This document shows, one piece after another, positions 23,629 through 32,899 of a stretch of DNA of 39,068 nucleotides. This stretch comes from Clostridium sp. AM58-1XD (lineage in GTDB: Bacteria; Bacillota; Clostridia; Lachnospirales; Lachnospiraceae), in the NCBI RefSeq assembly GCF_003464085.1, contig NZ_QSDR01000036.1, forward strand, positions 1-39,068. The letters run 5' to 3'. Position numbers and translations under genes: made by a program. The notes below the pieces were generated by a model. That model was not told the DNA's origin. It worked only from the letters and a program-made list of their open reading frames with translations, and made no database searches. Each line of letters starts with the position of its first letter. The stretch's first letter is position 1.

Positions 23629-24552
23629 CTACTGTTTCAGCCTTGGATCCAAAGCGTCCCTCAGTCCGTCACCTAATAGATTCAAAGAAAGAATGGTACA
23701 GAAAATAGCCAGGCCGGGGGCCATAACGATATAGGCTTCGTCACGCATAAATGCGCGGCCGGATGCCAGCATGTTTCCCCATTCAGGCGTCGGCGCCTGA
23801 ATGCCCAGGCCGAGGAAGCTCAGTCCTGAAATCGTCAGAATTGCGCTTGCAACATACAGAGTAACCTGCACGATAATCGGACCCATACAATTTACAATCG
23901 CGTGATGAATAATGATATATCCATCTTTTGCACCGATTGACCTGGCCGCCTCTATATACTCGTTTCCACGTACGCCCATAACAGCAGATCGGACAATACG
24001 GGAGAATTTTGGAGCAAACGATAAGCCGATGGAAATTACGAGATTCATCTTGCTTACTCCAAATGTAGCGATAATAGCCAGCGCCAGAAGTACATCGGGA
24101 AGGCAGAGAAAAACGTCCATTACACGCATGATAAAATTATCGATTTTACCGCCGTAAAAACCGGATACGGCACCCAGGCTTCCGCCAACCAGCAGGGCGA
24201 CAACAACGGAAGAGATCCCAACCGTCAATGATATCCTGGCTCCAAACACTACTCTTGCAAAAATATCCCGGCCCATTTCATCCGTGCCGAATATATGGCC
24301 ATTCCCTGGGCTCTGAAGCCGGTTGGCAATATCCAGGCGGATTGCGTCGTTCTGATAGTCTGCAAGAAGCGGCGCTCCGATTGCCAGCAGAACGATTACC
24401 ACAAATATAATAAGGCCGAGTACAGCCGTCTTATTTTTAAGGAAACGGGCCGTCAGCTCACTGGCATTGCTCTTTTTCTTAAACTGCTGGTAAAATTCTT
24501 TTTTCGTCGTTATTGTCTTTGCGGGATTTTCTGTTTTTGTGGAGTTTTCCAT
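23629..24552 (-). CDS. oppC: Oligopeptide-type ABC permease (OppC/DppC)
   Basis: This 307-residue membrane protein has an N-terminal cytoplasmic tail with [18 protein letters not shown], a first helix [21 protein letters not shown] near 49-69, and the periplasmic [20 protein letters not shown] block near 95-114 that marks OppC. The EAA loop reads [14 protein letters not shown] near 202-215. Its ATG overlaps the oppB stop by one base. Confidence 0.93.
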
Positions 24553-25496
24553 TATCTGCCGCCTCCTTTGCTGTACTGTGCCTTGATTCTCGGATCAATA
24601 TACGCATAAATCAGGTCTACAATCAGGTTCGAAACAGCGACGCAGATAGCCATAATAACGAGGCATCCCAATACACACGGCGCATCTCGTTTATTGATGG
24701 ATTCAACTAAAAGGCGTCCAGTTCCCGGAATTGAAAAAACGGTTTCACAGTATACGACACCGCCCAAAAGAGCGCCTACGTTCAGGCCAACAACGGTAAT
24801 TGTAGGCATTAGTGCATTGCCCAGAGCATGATCATAAATCACGTCACGTTCGCTCACGCCCTTGGCTCTGGCCGTTCTGATATAATCCTGGCGGATGGAT
24901 TCCAGCATGGAAGACCTTGTCGTCCTCATGGTATTTGCCATATAATTGGCCCCGACCGTGACCGCAGGCAGAATCAGGCTTTTGAATCCGTTATCCATGC
25001 CGCTGGAAGGCAGCCATCCAAGATGTACGGAAAACAGGAGGATCAACAGCAGACCAAGCCAGAATACAGGCATGGAAACTCCCATCAGACCGATAACCAT
25101 AGTAATCTTTGAAAACAGGGAATCCGGTTTCGTAGCCGATCGGATGCCGATCGGCATCCCCACTACGACGCAGAAAATCATTGCCGCTATAACAATTTTG
25201 AACGTATTCGGAAAACGCGCCGCCAACTGCTCTCCTACGGGAGCTCTCGTAATATAGGAGATTCCAAAATTGCCTCTTGCAAGGTTGGTCAGATATGTAG
25301 CGTACTGAACGAGAAAAGGCTGGTCCAGTCCAAGTTCCTGCTTCAGCTGGATGCTCGCTTCTTCCGTATAGTCACTGCCCAGGATAATTTCCGTCGGATC
25401 TCCGGGAGTCATATATAATATCGTAAACACAAAGAATGTCAGTGCGATTACGATTGGTATCAGAATAACCAAACGTTTTAATACATATTTTATCAT
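24552..25496 (-). CDS. oppB: Oligopeptide-type ABC permease (OppB/DppB)
   Basis: This 314-residue membrane protein starts MIKYVLKRLVILIPIVIALT, the usual OppB first helix, followed by LYMTPGDPTEIILG. DYIRTARAKGVSERDVI near 198-214 is the EAA coupling loop. Length is normal. It starts 38 bases after the binding-protein gene. Confidence 0.94.
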   Translation of the reverse strand: MIKYVLKRLVILIPIVIALTFFVFTILYMTPGDPTEIILGSDYTEEASIQLKQELGLDQPFLVQYATYLTNLARGNFGISYITRAPVGEQLAARFPNTFKIVIAAMIFCVVVGMPIGIRSATKPDSLFSKITMVIGLMGVSMPVFWLGLLLILLFSVHLGWLPSSGMDNGFKSLILPAVTVGANYMANTMRTTRSSMLESIRQDYIRTARAKGVSERDVIYDHALGNALMPTITVVGLNVGALLGGVVYCETVFSIPGTGRLLVESINKRDAPCVLGCLVIMAICVAVSNLIVDLIYAYIDPRIKAQYSKGGGR

Positions 25497-25534
25497 GCAT
25501 CATTCCTCCATATCGGAAAAGGGCGTAAAAGCCA

Positions 25535-27115
25535 TCAATAGTGCAGTTTGTAATAATTTGATGCCCTTTCTGCATTCAGCTCAACGCCTTTCAAGCGGTT
25601 ATTGCTCAATGCCAGCGTTTTGCTCACGAACAGATCTGCTTCCGGCGCTTCTTCCGCCATAAATTCCTGGATTTTCTGATATACAGGTATTCTCTTCTCT
25701 TCCTCAAAGAACTGGCGTCCTTCTTTAATCATCCCGTCTAATTCCGGATTGGAATACCACACACGGTTTACTCCGCCATAGCCCTTTTCTGTAAAGCGGC
25801 GTCCAAGGAACAGATCTGGATCCTCATAACAGCCCCAGCTTGTAATGAACATCGGCGCTTTGTGGTCTGCAATATAAGACGGGAAGACTGCATTTTCAAT
25901 ACGTGTAATCTCGGCATTAATACCGATATCCGCAAGGTTTGCCTGCACAACAGTAGCCATACGCTCTGCCTCGTCACGGAATACGATAATCTGAGTATCA
26001 AATCCCGGACAACCTGCTTCTTTCATTAATTCCTTCGCCTTTTCGGTATCATAGGAATACATATCAAGGGGATTCTCAACTGCGCCCATGACCGTTGGTG
26101 CAAATGTTGCACAATTGTATACGGTTTTTCCCAGTCCTTCATATCCAACCTGCAGGCAGGAATCTCTGTCCACCGCATAGTTGACTGCCTGACGCACTAA
26201 TTTATTGTCAAACCACTCTGCCGTATTGTCCATACCAAGATGCCATACCATTTGAGAGTCTTTTTCCCAAAGCTTCAAATCCTGATTGTCGATGACGCGG
26301 GCATAATCTGCCGTAGCAAATTCCGCATTGAAGTCAGCAGCGCCCGTCTCAATCGCAATCGTTCTGGCCGTGCCTTCAGGAATAATCTTGATCGTAAGCG
26401 TTTTGTTAAGCGCTTTATCATCAGGATCAAAATAGTCATCAAAACGGGTAAATTTTACGGTATCACCAATCACTCTGCTGTCAAAGCTGTATCTTCCGCT
26501 CCCAATCGGTTTGGACCAGTCGTTGGAAGCCATCGCCTGTTCGCAGTAAGCCTGAGGCACGACAGAAGTGGCTACGTTTGTTAGCGCTGTCGGAAGTGAC
26601 GGATACGGGCCGTCTGTAATAATTGCCAATGTCGTATCGTCTACTTTTTTAATTTCTTTTACAGGATCAAATAGAGCCGTCATAATGGAGCTTCCCTTCG
26701 CCCTGTTCAGGCAGTAGACCACATCATCAATCGTAAGCATGGACCCATCATGGTATTTTACGTTTTCCCATATCTTAAAGTGCCATTCCGTGTCGCTTAC
26801 CCTTTCATACTCTTTACAAAGTTCTTTTTCAGCACCGAGGTTTTCACTGTATCGGAACAGGCGGCTGTATAAGTTCGCCAATGTGTATACATTTGACATA
26901 TCGGCCGACTGGATCGGATCAAAGCTTACCATATCCAGTGCCTGAACTACCGTAATATCCGCATCAAAATTGTCCTCGCCCGACGCCTGAGCCGTATTCG
27001 AATTACCGGCAGCTGCCGTCGTATCCCCACCTTTTTTTGAAGAGCATCCTGCCGCCACTGTCATGACTAATGCTGCCGCCAGCACCATGCTGCTTATACG
27101 TTTTATATGTTTCAT
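25535..27115 (-). CDS. Oligopeptide-type substrate-binding lipoprotein (SBP_bac_5)
   Basis: This lipoprotein of about 526 residues belongs to the SBP_bac_5 (OppA/DppA) family. The ATG at 27115, behind AAGGAGC, starts MKHIKRISSMVLAAALVM with a lipobox ending AAGC. A longer frame opens at 27184, but it would place extra residues before the signal peptide. Family marks include LDMVSFDPIQSADMSNVY, VKYHDGSMLTIDDVVYCLNRAK and LVRQAVNYAVDRD. It captures the cargo (peptide, opine or other amine) for OppBCDF and is the first gene of the importer set. Confidence 0.92.
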   Translation of the reverse strand: MKHIKRISSMVLAAALVMTVAAGCSSKKGGDTTAAAGNSNTAQASGEDNFDADITVVQALDMVSFDPIQSADMSNVYTLANLYSRLFRYSENLGAEKELCKEYERVSDTEWHFKIWENVKYHDGSMLTIDDVVYCLNRAKGSSIMTALFDPVKEIKKVDDTTLAIITDGPYPSLPTALTNVATSVVPQAYCEQAMASNDWSKPIGSGRYSFDSRVIGDTVKFTRFDDYFDPDDKALNKTLTIKIIPEGTARTIAIETGAADFNAEFATADYARVIDNQDLKLWEKDSQMVWHLGMDNTAEWFDNKLVRQAVNYAVDRDSCLQVGYEGLGKTVYNCATFAPTVMGAVENPLDMYSYDTEKAKELMKEAGCPGFDTQIIVFRDEAERMATVVQANLADIGINAEITRIENAVFPSYIADHKAPMFITSWGCYEDPDLFLGRRFTEKGYGGVNRVWYSNPELDGMIKEGRQFFEEEKRIPVYQKIQEFMAEEAPEADLFVSKTLALSNNRLKGVELNAERASNYYKLHY

Positions 27116-27171
27116 ATTGTTTGCTCCTTCCCCAATCCTGCTGTCCGCAACTGTCTTCTCTATTTTTAAAA

Positions 27172-27277
27172 AGCCGTACTCCAAAGATTCTTCAGATAAT
27201 TTCTGCTGCCCGAAACATATTACAGATATCTCGAATTCAGCAATCTCATCCGTTCAGAAAATGATTGAAGTACGGCT
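27172..27277 (-). promoter_or_regulatory. Long-range stem between the OCD-family and binding-protein genes
   Basis: AGCCGTACT (27172-27180) and AGTACGGCT (27269-27277) are perfect 9-bp complements 88 bases apart. On the minus strand the closing arm is followed by TTTTTAAAAATAG. The 173-base gap also has weaker internal pairings. It could be an attenuator or a processing site that sets different levels for the enzyme and the importer. It matches no riboswitch I recognise. Confidence 0.4.
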
Positions 27278-27288
27278 GCCATGATTCA

Positions 27289-28418
27289 CTACTTAAGCCA
27301 ATATTGTTTTTCCCAGAAAGTCAGGATCTGACCGATGTCCTGTTCGTTCGCCCGATCAAGAATTTTCTTTCCCCAGCAACGTCTTCCACTGCCATTCCGC
27401 TGGTGATGAAAATGATCTTATCGTCCTGATTCTCTCTCGCCGGGCTCTTTCCAATCACTACATCTCCAATGTTTTTTACCCTCGATCCGGAAAACTTTCC
27501 TTTATATGCAGCATCAATAACCGGTGCAGACGGTGCCCATGATAAGATTTCTTCTCTAATGCCTTCCCTCGGATAATCCATCTCATGGATAAATGCCTGA
27601 TGCAGTTTCCAGTTATCCGCATAAACCTGGCAGTCTTCAATCCAATCATCATTAACGAAATCTGCAGCACCTGTCAGACAGAGCAATGATCCCTTCTTTA
27701 AGAGATTCGTGTCAATGGCTGGAAGTTCTACTCCTGAGGCTGCAATATGAACGATATCCATATCCTTAACAGCTTCTTCCAAAGTATTTACAATAACCGG
27801 CTCAATTCCCAGTTCTTCTTTTGCATACGTTGCAAAACGCTCTGAGGCAGCTGGAAATACATCATATATGTAAGCTGTTTTAAGCGTTTTCACCGCTGTC
27901 TTAACGCCTAACAGGGCGGTTTTTCCTACCATTCCGGCTCCAATGATTCCTATGGTTTCCGCTCCCTGTCTAGCCAGGAATTTCGCACTGATTCCAGGTA
28001 CAGCTCCTGTTCTCATCTGGCTTAACAGGTTGCCCGACATAAATGCAAGTGGTTTGATGTTATCAGGATCATTCAGAATAATTGAATGAATGGATCTTGG
28101 AAGTCCCAGCTCTCTGTTGGCTATATTGGATCCATACCACTTTTCTCCGCAGATGTGGTAATCGCCACCCAGATAAGCGATCATTGCCATGAATCTCCTG
28201 TCCGGTCCAGCCTCCGGCATTCTCGGCCCCTTTTTATGCTCCGGGAACCAGATCAGGTGTCCATGGTCGTTTTCACTGGGTCCGCCCATTAAATAGTCGC
28301 CCTGAGAGATTAATGCGAAAGCGTCCTGTACCGCTTCCAGACACCCCTCCATGTCCAGCACCCCTGCTTTCAGCATATCCGGTTCTGACAAGAATCTTAT
28401 CCGTACGCTCTGATCCAT
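27289..28418 (-). pseudogene. Ornithine cyclodeaminase/mu-crystallin family protein, one frameshift at the C-terminus
   Basis: This Rossmann-fold NAD(P)-dependent protein is about 376 residues once repaired. It has RMPEAGPDRRFMAMIAYLGG near 67-86, CGEKWYGSNIANRELGLPRS near 92-111, MRTGAVPGISAKFLA near 137-151 and the nucleotide-binding IGIIGAGMVGKTAL near 156-169. In the sequence as given it stops at 27321 after an odd tail. Adding one T at about 27375 continues it as DVAWGKKILDRANEQ and ends WEKQYWLK at 27289. The protein resembles the long-form family members often labelled tyramine oxidase subunit B, but the reaction is not known to me. The ATG at 28418 has AAGGAGGG in front. TATAAT (minus strand, 28483-28478) lacks a good -35, as expected for AraC-type activation. 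Confidence 0.8.
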
Positions 28419-28557
28419 AATAAATACCCTCCTTAATAATGAATGATTACAGTTTCTCGTTCCTTGTTTGTAATTCAATTATAGGATAGTATTTGATAGA
28501 TTTCTCATCTTTTTTTGTGCAAAAGTTGCTTTATTTTGATTTGTCCTCTTTTATTTA

Positions 28558-29439
28558 TTATATATTTTCTATATTTTCTGTCTCTTTTTCGCGTATATGT
28601 AAGGCATATTGTTTCGGTGAAATGCCCACATGTTTCTTAAATGTGCGGATAAAATGGCCATAGTCGGAAAATCCCGACTGTTCACATACCTGAAATACAG
28701 GCTGGTTTTTCTTTAAAAGCTCACAGGTCAGATAAATTCTCCTGGAGGTGATATATTGATTCACTGTTACTCCGCAGTATTCTTTAAAAAGACGGCTGAT
28801 CGAATATTTGTTGATATAAAATGTCTTCTCAAGCAGTTCCAGATTCAGGTCCATCGTTATGTTATCCGTGATATATTCCATGATTTTTTTAGCCAGAATA
28901 CCATTTTCATCATCGTAGATCTCATTCTTTTGCTGCGGCCCTTCATGATTTACACGCAGCAGATAAAGAAGAATTTCCGATAAAATTACCTGTTGATATG
29001 TCTTGTCCCCATAATAGCTGCCCTTTAAGCTGTCTTTTTCCCTGTTTAATACCTGTTCAAATACAGGGATATCCTCCTGCTTCAGTTTAATATGACATGC
29101 CGGAAATCCATCGCTCGACTGGAATAATTCCATAAAGTCAATATTGGTGTAACGATTGATTTCCTGAAGGACTTCCGGTCTGATATGAACCGTATACCGC
29201 TCAAACCATGCGTCATCCGGAACAACGGTCATATGGGGCGTAAAGGTCTTGATTGCAAAGACAGATCCCTTTGGTACATAAAATATTGTATTCGCAATAA
29301 TAAATTTCAAATTATATGATAAAGTAAAATGCAGTTCATAGTGATTGTGAAAATGCGGGCACTCCATAATATTGGAACTGTTAATATTATGAATTACTCT
29401 GATATCTTCTTCGATCGGCTGAAAAAATTTCTCTTCCAT
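28558..29439 (-). CDS. AraC-family transcription regulator
   Basis: This 293-residue protein has an N-terminal cupin-like sensing domain with PHFHNHYELHF (about 27-37). Its C-terminal AraC DNA-binding domain (about 185-285) has two helix-turn-helix motifs: LNLELLEKTFYINKYSISRLFKEYCG and QVCEQSGFSDYGHFIRTFKKHVG-type sequence. The ATG at 29439 behind GGAGGAGGGG is preferred to one 21 bases upstream. It lies directly ahead of, and on the same strand as, the OCD-opp-aldolase operon and is the likely activator of it. The inducer is unknown. Confidence 0.92.
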   Translation of the reverse strand: MEEKFFQPIEEDIRVIHNINSSNIMECPHFHNHYELHFTLSYNLKFIIANTIFYVPKGSVFAIKTFTPHMTVVPDDAWFERYTVHIRPEVLQEINRYTNIDFMELFQSSDGFPACHIKLKQEDIPVFEQVLNREKDSLKGSYYGDKTYQQVILSEILLYLLRVNHEGPQQKNEIYDDENGILAKKIMEYITDNITMDLNLELLEKTFYINKYSISRLFKEYCGVTVNQYITSRRIYLTCELLKKNQPVFQVCEQSGFSDYGHFIRTFKKHVGISPKQYALHIREKETENIENI

Positions 29440-29460
29440 GGTTGTCCCCTCCTCCGTCAT

Positions 29461-29576
29461 ATTTTGTGACAGTTAAATTGTACTATTATCATAATTATTT
29501 TTCAATTTATATTTCTATACCTGTATTAAGTAAAAATTTAACAAATTAAGGATTAAATCAAATTTTCTAAATCTAT
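29461..29576. other. AT-rich upstream region of the araC-type gene
   Basis: The gap between the AraC-type gene and the nhaC terminator is about 290 bases. This first part is AT-rich and presumably carries the araC-type promoter, but no clear TTGACA/TATAAT pair stands out. The remainder holds the repeats described separately. Confidence 0.35.
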
Positions 29577-29618
29577 TTGCCAGAAAATAAGAAAGAATCT
29601 AGCTCGCGGGATTCTCCG

Positions 29619-29642
29619 CCTGCGGCGGGTCGCTTCAGCGAC
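29619..29642. repeat. Dispersed GC-rich repeat A, copy 2
   Basis: This 24-base segment (CCTGCGGCGGGTCG, then CTTCAGCGAC) matches 423-446 at 20 of 24 positions. It is embedded in a GC-rich, highly foldable block (29600-29700) with outer CTCGCG/CGCGAG arms, surrounded by AT-rich DNA. Confidence 0.5.
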
Positions 29643-29680
29643 AAAATTCCTTTTGCGCGAGTGCGCATCCATAGCGGAGC

Positions 29681-29752
29681 GTTTTTGCTTTCTAGGGAAT
29701 CATACGATTTATCACTTTACAATAACAAGGTCTTTCCTAGAAAGCAAAAAAG
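29681..29752. repeat. Repeat C pair in head-to-head orientation
   Basis: Bases 29724-29752 are the second copy of the post-terminator repeat seen at 18497-18525. Its inner half also occurs inverted at about 29681-29699 (GTTTTTGCTTTCTAGGGAA), so the two arms can pair across about 30 bases. A small hairpin, CGC-TCC/GGA-GCG, precedes the inverted copy and makes it look like a terminator facing the other way. Confidence 0.65.
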
Positions 29753-29789
29753 CGCCTCCGGGTATTTCATGCTCAGTACCCAGAGGCGC
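29752..29789 (-). terminator. Intrinsic terminator after the nhaC-type gene
   Basis: On the minus strand GCGCCTC-GGGTA pairs with TACCC-GAGGCGC around a 12-base loop and is followed by TTTTTTGC. It lies about 57 bases beyond the nhaC-type stop codon. Confidence 0.9.
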
Positions 29790-29845
29790 ATAACAGGCCT
29801 ATTAATAATATACATTATAAAATTTTATTTCACAGCCGATCTTTT

Positions 29846-31140
29846 TTAACGGTACCATACCTTTTTTGTCATCAGATATGTCAGCGGAACCATATACAGC
29901 AGAATGCTGTACGGAATCGCTTCTGTCCCTACTTCCAGCATGGCAAGCGGTCCTGTTGCCGCAATGGACCAGGGTATCAGTCCTGCTATCATGACAATGG
30001 AGTTGCATACATCGGCAGCCTGCTCCTGAGGATCTTCATAAAGGGAACCCAGCATTTGCTCCGCCATGATAATGCCGATTGTCTGGTTGCAAAAAAGTCC
30101 GCCGGAACAGATTCCTGTAACGATCTGGGCTGCGAAACGCCCCATTTTTCCTGCAAGAGCCGCCGCCTTTTCCTGTATTCCGTCAAGCATACCGGTACTT
30201 TTGAAAATTCCCGAATAAGCGCTGGATATAATGACAATGACCAGCACACCAGCCATGGACGTCATTCCTCCTCCGGAAAGAATGGCTGCCAGTTCCTCCG
30301 AGCCGGATCTGTATCCTGTAACTGCCCAGACTGCCACGTCCCAAACCTGCTGTTTCTGAATCACAACAGCTGTCAGAAATGCGATAACCCCGCTGGCTGC
30401 AACGGCGTAAAAGACTCTTACCCCTGCCAGAGCCAGGCACAACAGCCCCGCCGCAGGCAGGAGAACTGCCCAGGTCAGAGAAAATTCTTCGCTCATTTGA
30501 GTTAAAATGCTGCTGTCTACAGAAAGAATCGGATTTTTCCACGAGAGAACGCCATATACCGCCGCCGTAAGAACGGTAGGAAGCAGGCTTGTCTTCAACA
30601 TGACCTTGAGATTTTTCACCCCATCTGCTCCGGAAAGGGAGACAGCCAAGAGGGCAGAACTGGACGCAGGCGAACATCGCTCTCCAAAGTAAGAACCGCT
30701 CATAACAGCCCCAGCCGTTATGATTTCGTTCACGCCTCCGCTCCTGGCAAGAATCATCAGCACCACTCCTGCTGTTCCTGCAACTCCGAAGCTCGTTCCG
30801 ATTCCAAAAGACAGAACAGCGGTCAGAATAAATGCAATCAACACAAACAGATGGGGCGTAATCAATTTAATTCCATAGTATACAAAAAATGTGATTGTAC
30901 CGCTGGCTCTCCAAAGTGCAGTCAGACATCCGATCAGAATCAGAACGCGCAGGACAGGAAAAGAGGTTTTCCCTCCGTCCCATGCCATTTTAAGCAGAAC
31001 AGACAGGGAAAAGCCTCTTTTTCTACCCACCGCCATAAAACAGAGCAGACCCAGCAGCAGGGCATAAATCAGCGTTTTTCCGAGGCCAGACAAGCTGTCA
31101 CTCCGGCTAAAAATATAAGAAAAGCAATGAGTAAATCCAT
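29846..31140 (-). pseudogene. NhaC-type Na+/H+ antiporter, one frameshift near the N-terminus
   Basis: This membrane protein is about 431 residues once repaired and has around ten hydrophobic segments. It carries the GTSFGVAGTAGVVLM and SGSYFGERCSPASSSALL blocks (about residues 113-127 and 147-164) of the NhaC antiporter family, and GGLFCNQTIGIIMAEQML near 361-378. The natural start is the ATG at 31140 behind GGAGGATGTG (MDLLIAFLIFLAGV). That frame ends after 23 codons, and adding one G at about 31080 (CCTCGG to CCTCGGG) joins it to the rest. It lies 21 bases after the putP-type gene. A Na+-coupled symporter next to a Na+ exporter would close a sodium cycle. Confidence 0.78.
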
Positions 31141-31161
31141 CACATCCTCCGAAAGTATTTT

Positions 31162-32691
31162 TTACCCTCTCGCCCGCTCAAATTCATCCATAATTTCCTG
31201 TTCCGGCGGAGCAGTCGCCAGGCTCACCACGGCAATTACAATACAGGAGGCCGCGAATGCGGGAAGCAGTTCATAGATATCCCATGCTCCTCCCAGCGGG
31301 CGGACGAGATATTTCCAAACGAATACTACAACTCCTCCCGTTATCATACCTGCCAGTGCGCCGTTCCTGTTGGAACGTTTCCAGAAAAGGGCGCAGATTA
31401 CCACCGGTCCGAAGGAAGCGCCGAAACCCGCCCATGCAAAGGAAACGATTGCAAATACGGAGCTGTCAGGATTTCTGGCAATAAACATGGCTATCAGGGA
31501 TATGATAAGCACCGTTACCCTTGCAGTTATAATCATCGCCTTTTCAGACATGTTGATTTTCATAACTCCCTTGAAAATATTCTGGGATACGCCGGATGCG
31601 GCGGCCAGCAGCTGGGAATCCGAAGTAGACATGGTGCATGCCAGGATTCCTGCCAGGATGACCCCGGCTACGAGGGCCGGCAGCACGCCGAAATGGCTCA
31701 GGAGATCTGCTACCCGGACTACGATCGTCTCAGAGTTGGAACCAGTCAGTTCCACCATGGTGCCCGCCTTTGTCATTCCCAGCCCGATTACGCCGATCAC
31801 CACGCCGATTGCCAGCGATATTACAACCCAGACGGTTGCGATCCTTCTGGATAACGTAAGCTTTTCTTCCTCTTCAATCGCCATAAAGCGGAGCAGGATA
31901 TGGGGCATGCCAAAGTATCCAAGCCCCCAGGCCATGGTCGAGATAATCGTAATCGCTCCGTAAGGGCTGGCCGCTCCCGTTTCTTTTTGATATGTAAAAA
32001 ACATGCTCAGATATCCGGGCAGAGACTTGGCGTTCTCCATGACTTGTTCGAATCCGCCTGCCATATGCGTCCCGAAGAACAATACGATGACAAGAGCGAT
32101 CGTCATAACGATGCTCTGTATAAAGTCCGTCGTACTCGCCGCCAGAAATCCCCCCATCGTGGTATACGCCACGATTACAAGGGCGCTGATAATCATGGCT
32201 GTTCCGTAGTGAATTCCAAAAAGGCTGGCAAACAGCTTGCCGCAGGCGGCGAAACCGGACGCCGTATAAGGAATAAAGAATATCAGAATAATCAGAGCGG
32301 AAAACAGCATGAGAAGCCTGCTTTTGTCCCTGTACCGATTGGAAAAAAAGTCCGGTATGGTAATAGAATTCCCTGCAATGTGAGAATACCTTCTGATCCT
32401 TTTGGCAACAAAGAGCCAGTTCAGATAAGTGCCTGCTGCAAGGCCGATGGCCGTCCATCCAGCGTCGCAGATTCCGCTTAGATAAGCGACTCCAGGAAGC
32501 CCCATGAGCAGCCAGCTGCTCATGTCGGAAGCTTCCGCGCTCATGGCAGTCACAAACGGCCCCAGCTTCCTGCCTCCCAGGTAAAAATCATCCGTCGTAT
32601 TGTTGTTTTTTGAACAGATAAAACCCACGGCCAGCATCATAGCCAGATAAATACTGATGGATATTAAAATGCATAATTGTGCTGTTGTCAT
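31162..32691 (-). CDS. Na+/solute symporter, PutP (SSS family)
   Basis: This 509-residue membrane protein belongs to the sodium:solute symporter family and most resembles the Na+/proline symporter PutP. It has DDFYLGGRKLGPFVTAMSAEASDMSSWLLMG-type sequence at 33-63 (the Na+ and proline-binding Ser/Asp region of helix 2) and GYFGMPHILLRFMAI near 260-274. ILACTMSTSDSQLLAAASGVSQ near 347-368 is the SSS signature. Length is normal for PutP (about 500). It is preceded by a perfect 10-4-10 palindrome and a TetR-type gene on the same strand. The neighbours do not show whether the cargo is proline or another solute. Confidence 0.88.
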   Translation of the reverse strand: MTTAQLCILISISIYLAMMLAVGFICSKNNNTTDDFYLGGRKLGPFVTAMSAEASDMSSWLLMGLPGVAYLSGICDAGWTAIGLAAGTYLNWLFVAKRIRRYSHIAGNSITIPDFFSNRYRDKSRLLMLFSALIILIFFIPYTASGFAACGKLFASLFGIHYGTAMIISALVIVAYTTMGGFLAASTTDFIQSIVMTIALVIVLFFGTHMAGGFEQVMENAKSLPGYLSMFFTYQKETGAASPYGAITIISTMAWGLGYFGMPHILLRFMAIEEEEKLTLSRRIATVWVVISLAIGVVIGVIGLGMTKAGTMVELTGSNSETIVVRVADLLSHFGVLPALVAGVILAGILACTMSTSDSQLLAAASGVSQNIFKGVMKINMSEKAMIITARVTVLIISLIAMFIARNPDSSVFAIVSFAWAGFGASFGPVVICALFWKRSNRNGALAGMITGGVVVFVWKYLVRPLGGAWDIYELLPAFAASCIVIAVVSLATAPPEQEIMDEFERARG

Positions 32692-32755
32692 CGCTTTTCA
32701 TTCCCTTCTACATAATGTGGGGTATTTTATCACAAAGCATTACAGACCACAATAC

Positions 32756-32779
32756 AGAATAAAGTTTAGACTTTATTCT
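32756..32779. promoter_or_regulatory. TetR-type operator in front of the symporter gene
   Basis: AGAATAAAGT and ACTTTATTCT are perfect 10-bp arms around TTAG, 24 bases in all. It overlaps or follows the likely -10 (TATAGA on the minus strand) about 65-88 bases ahead of the symporter ATG. The neighbouring TetR-type regulator is the obvious candidate to bind it. Confidence 0.75.
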
Positions 32780-32899
32780 ATACTAATTATGCACTTTTTA
32801 GAAATATGGTATGTTTTTTCGACAAATTATTCCGAACGTTTTCCTGTAATAAACATGATATTTTACTGCATACTTATGGTATTTTTTTTAATACAATTT

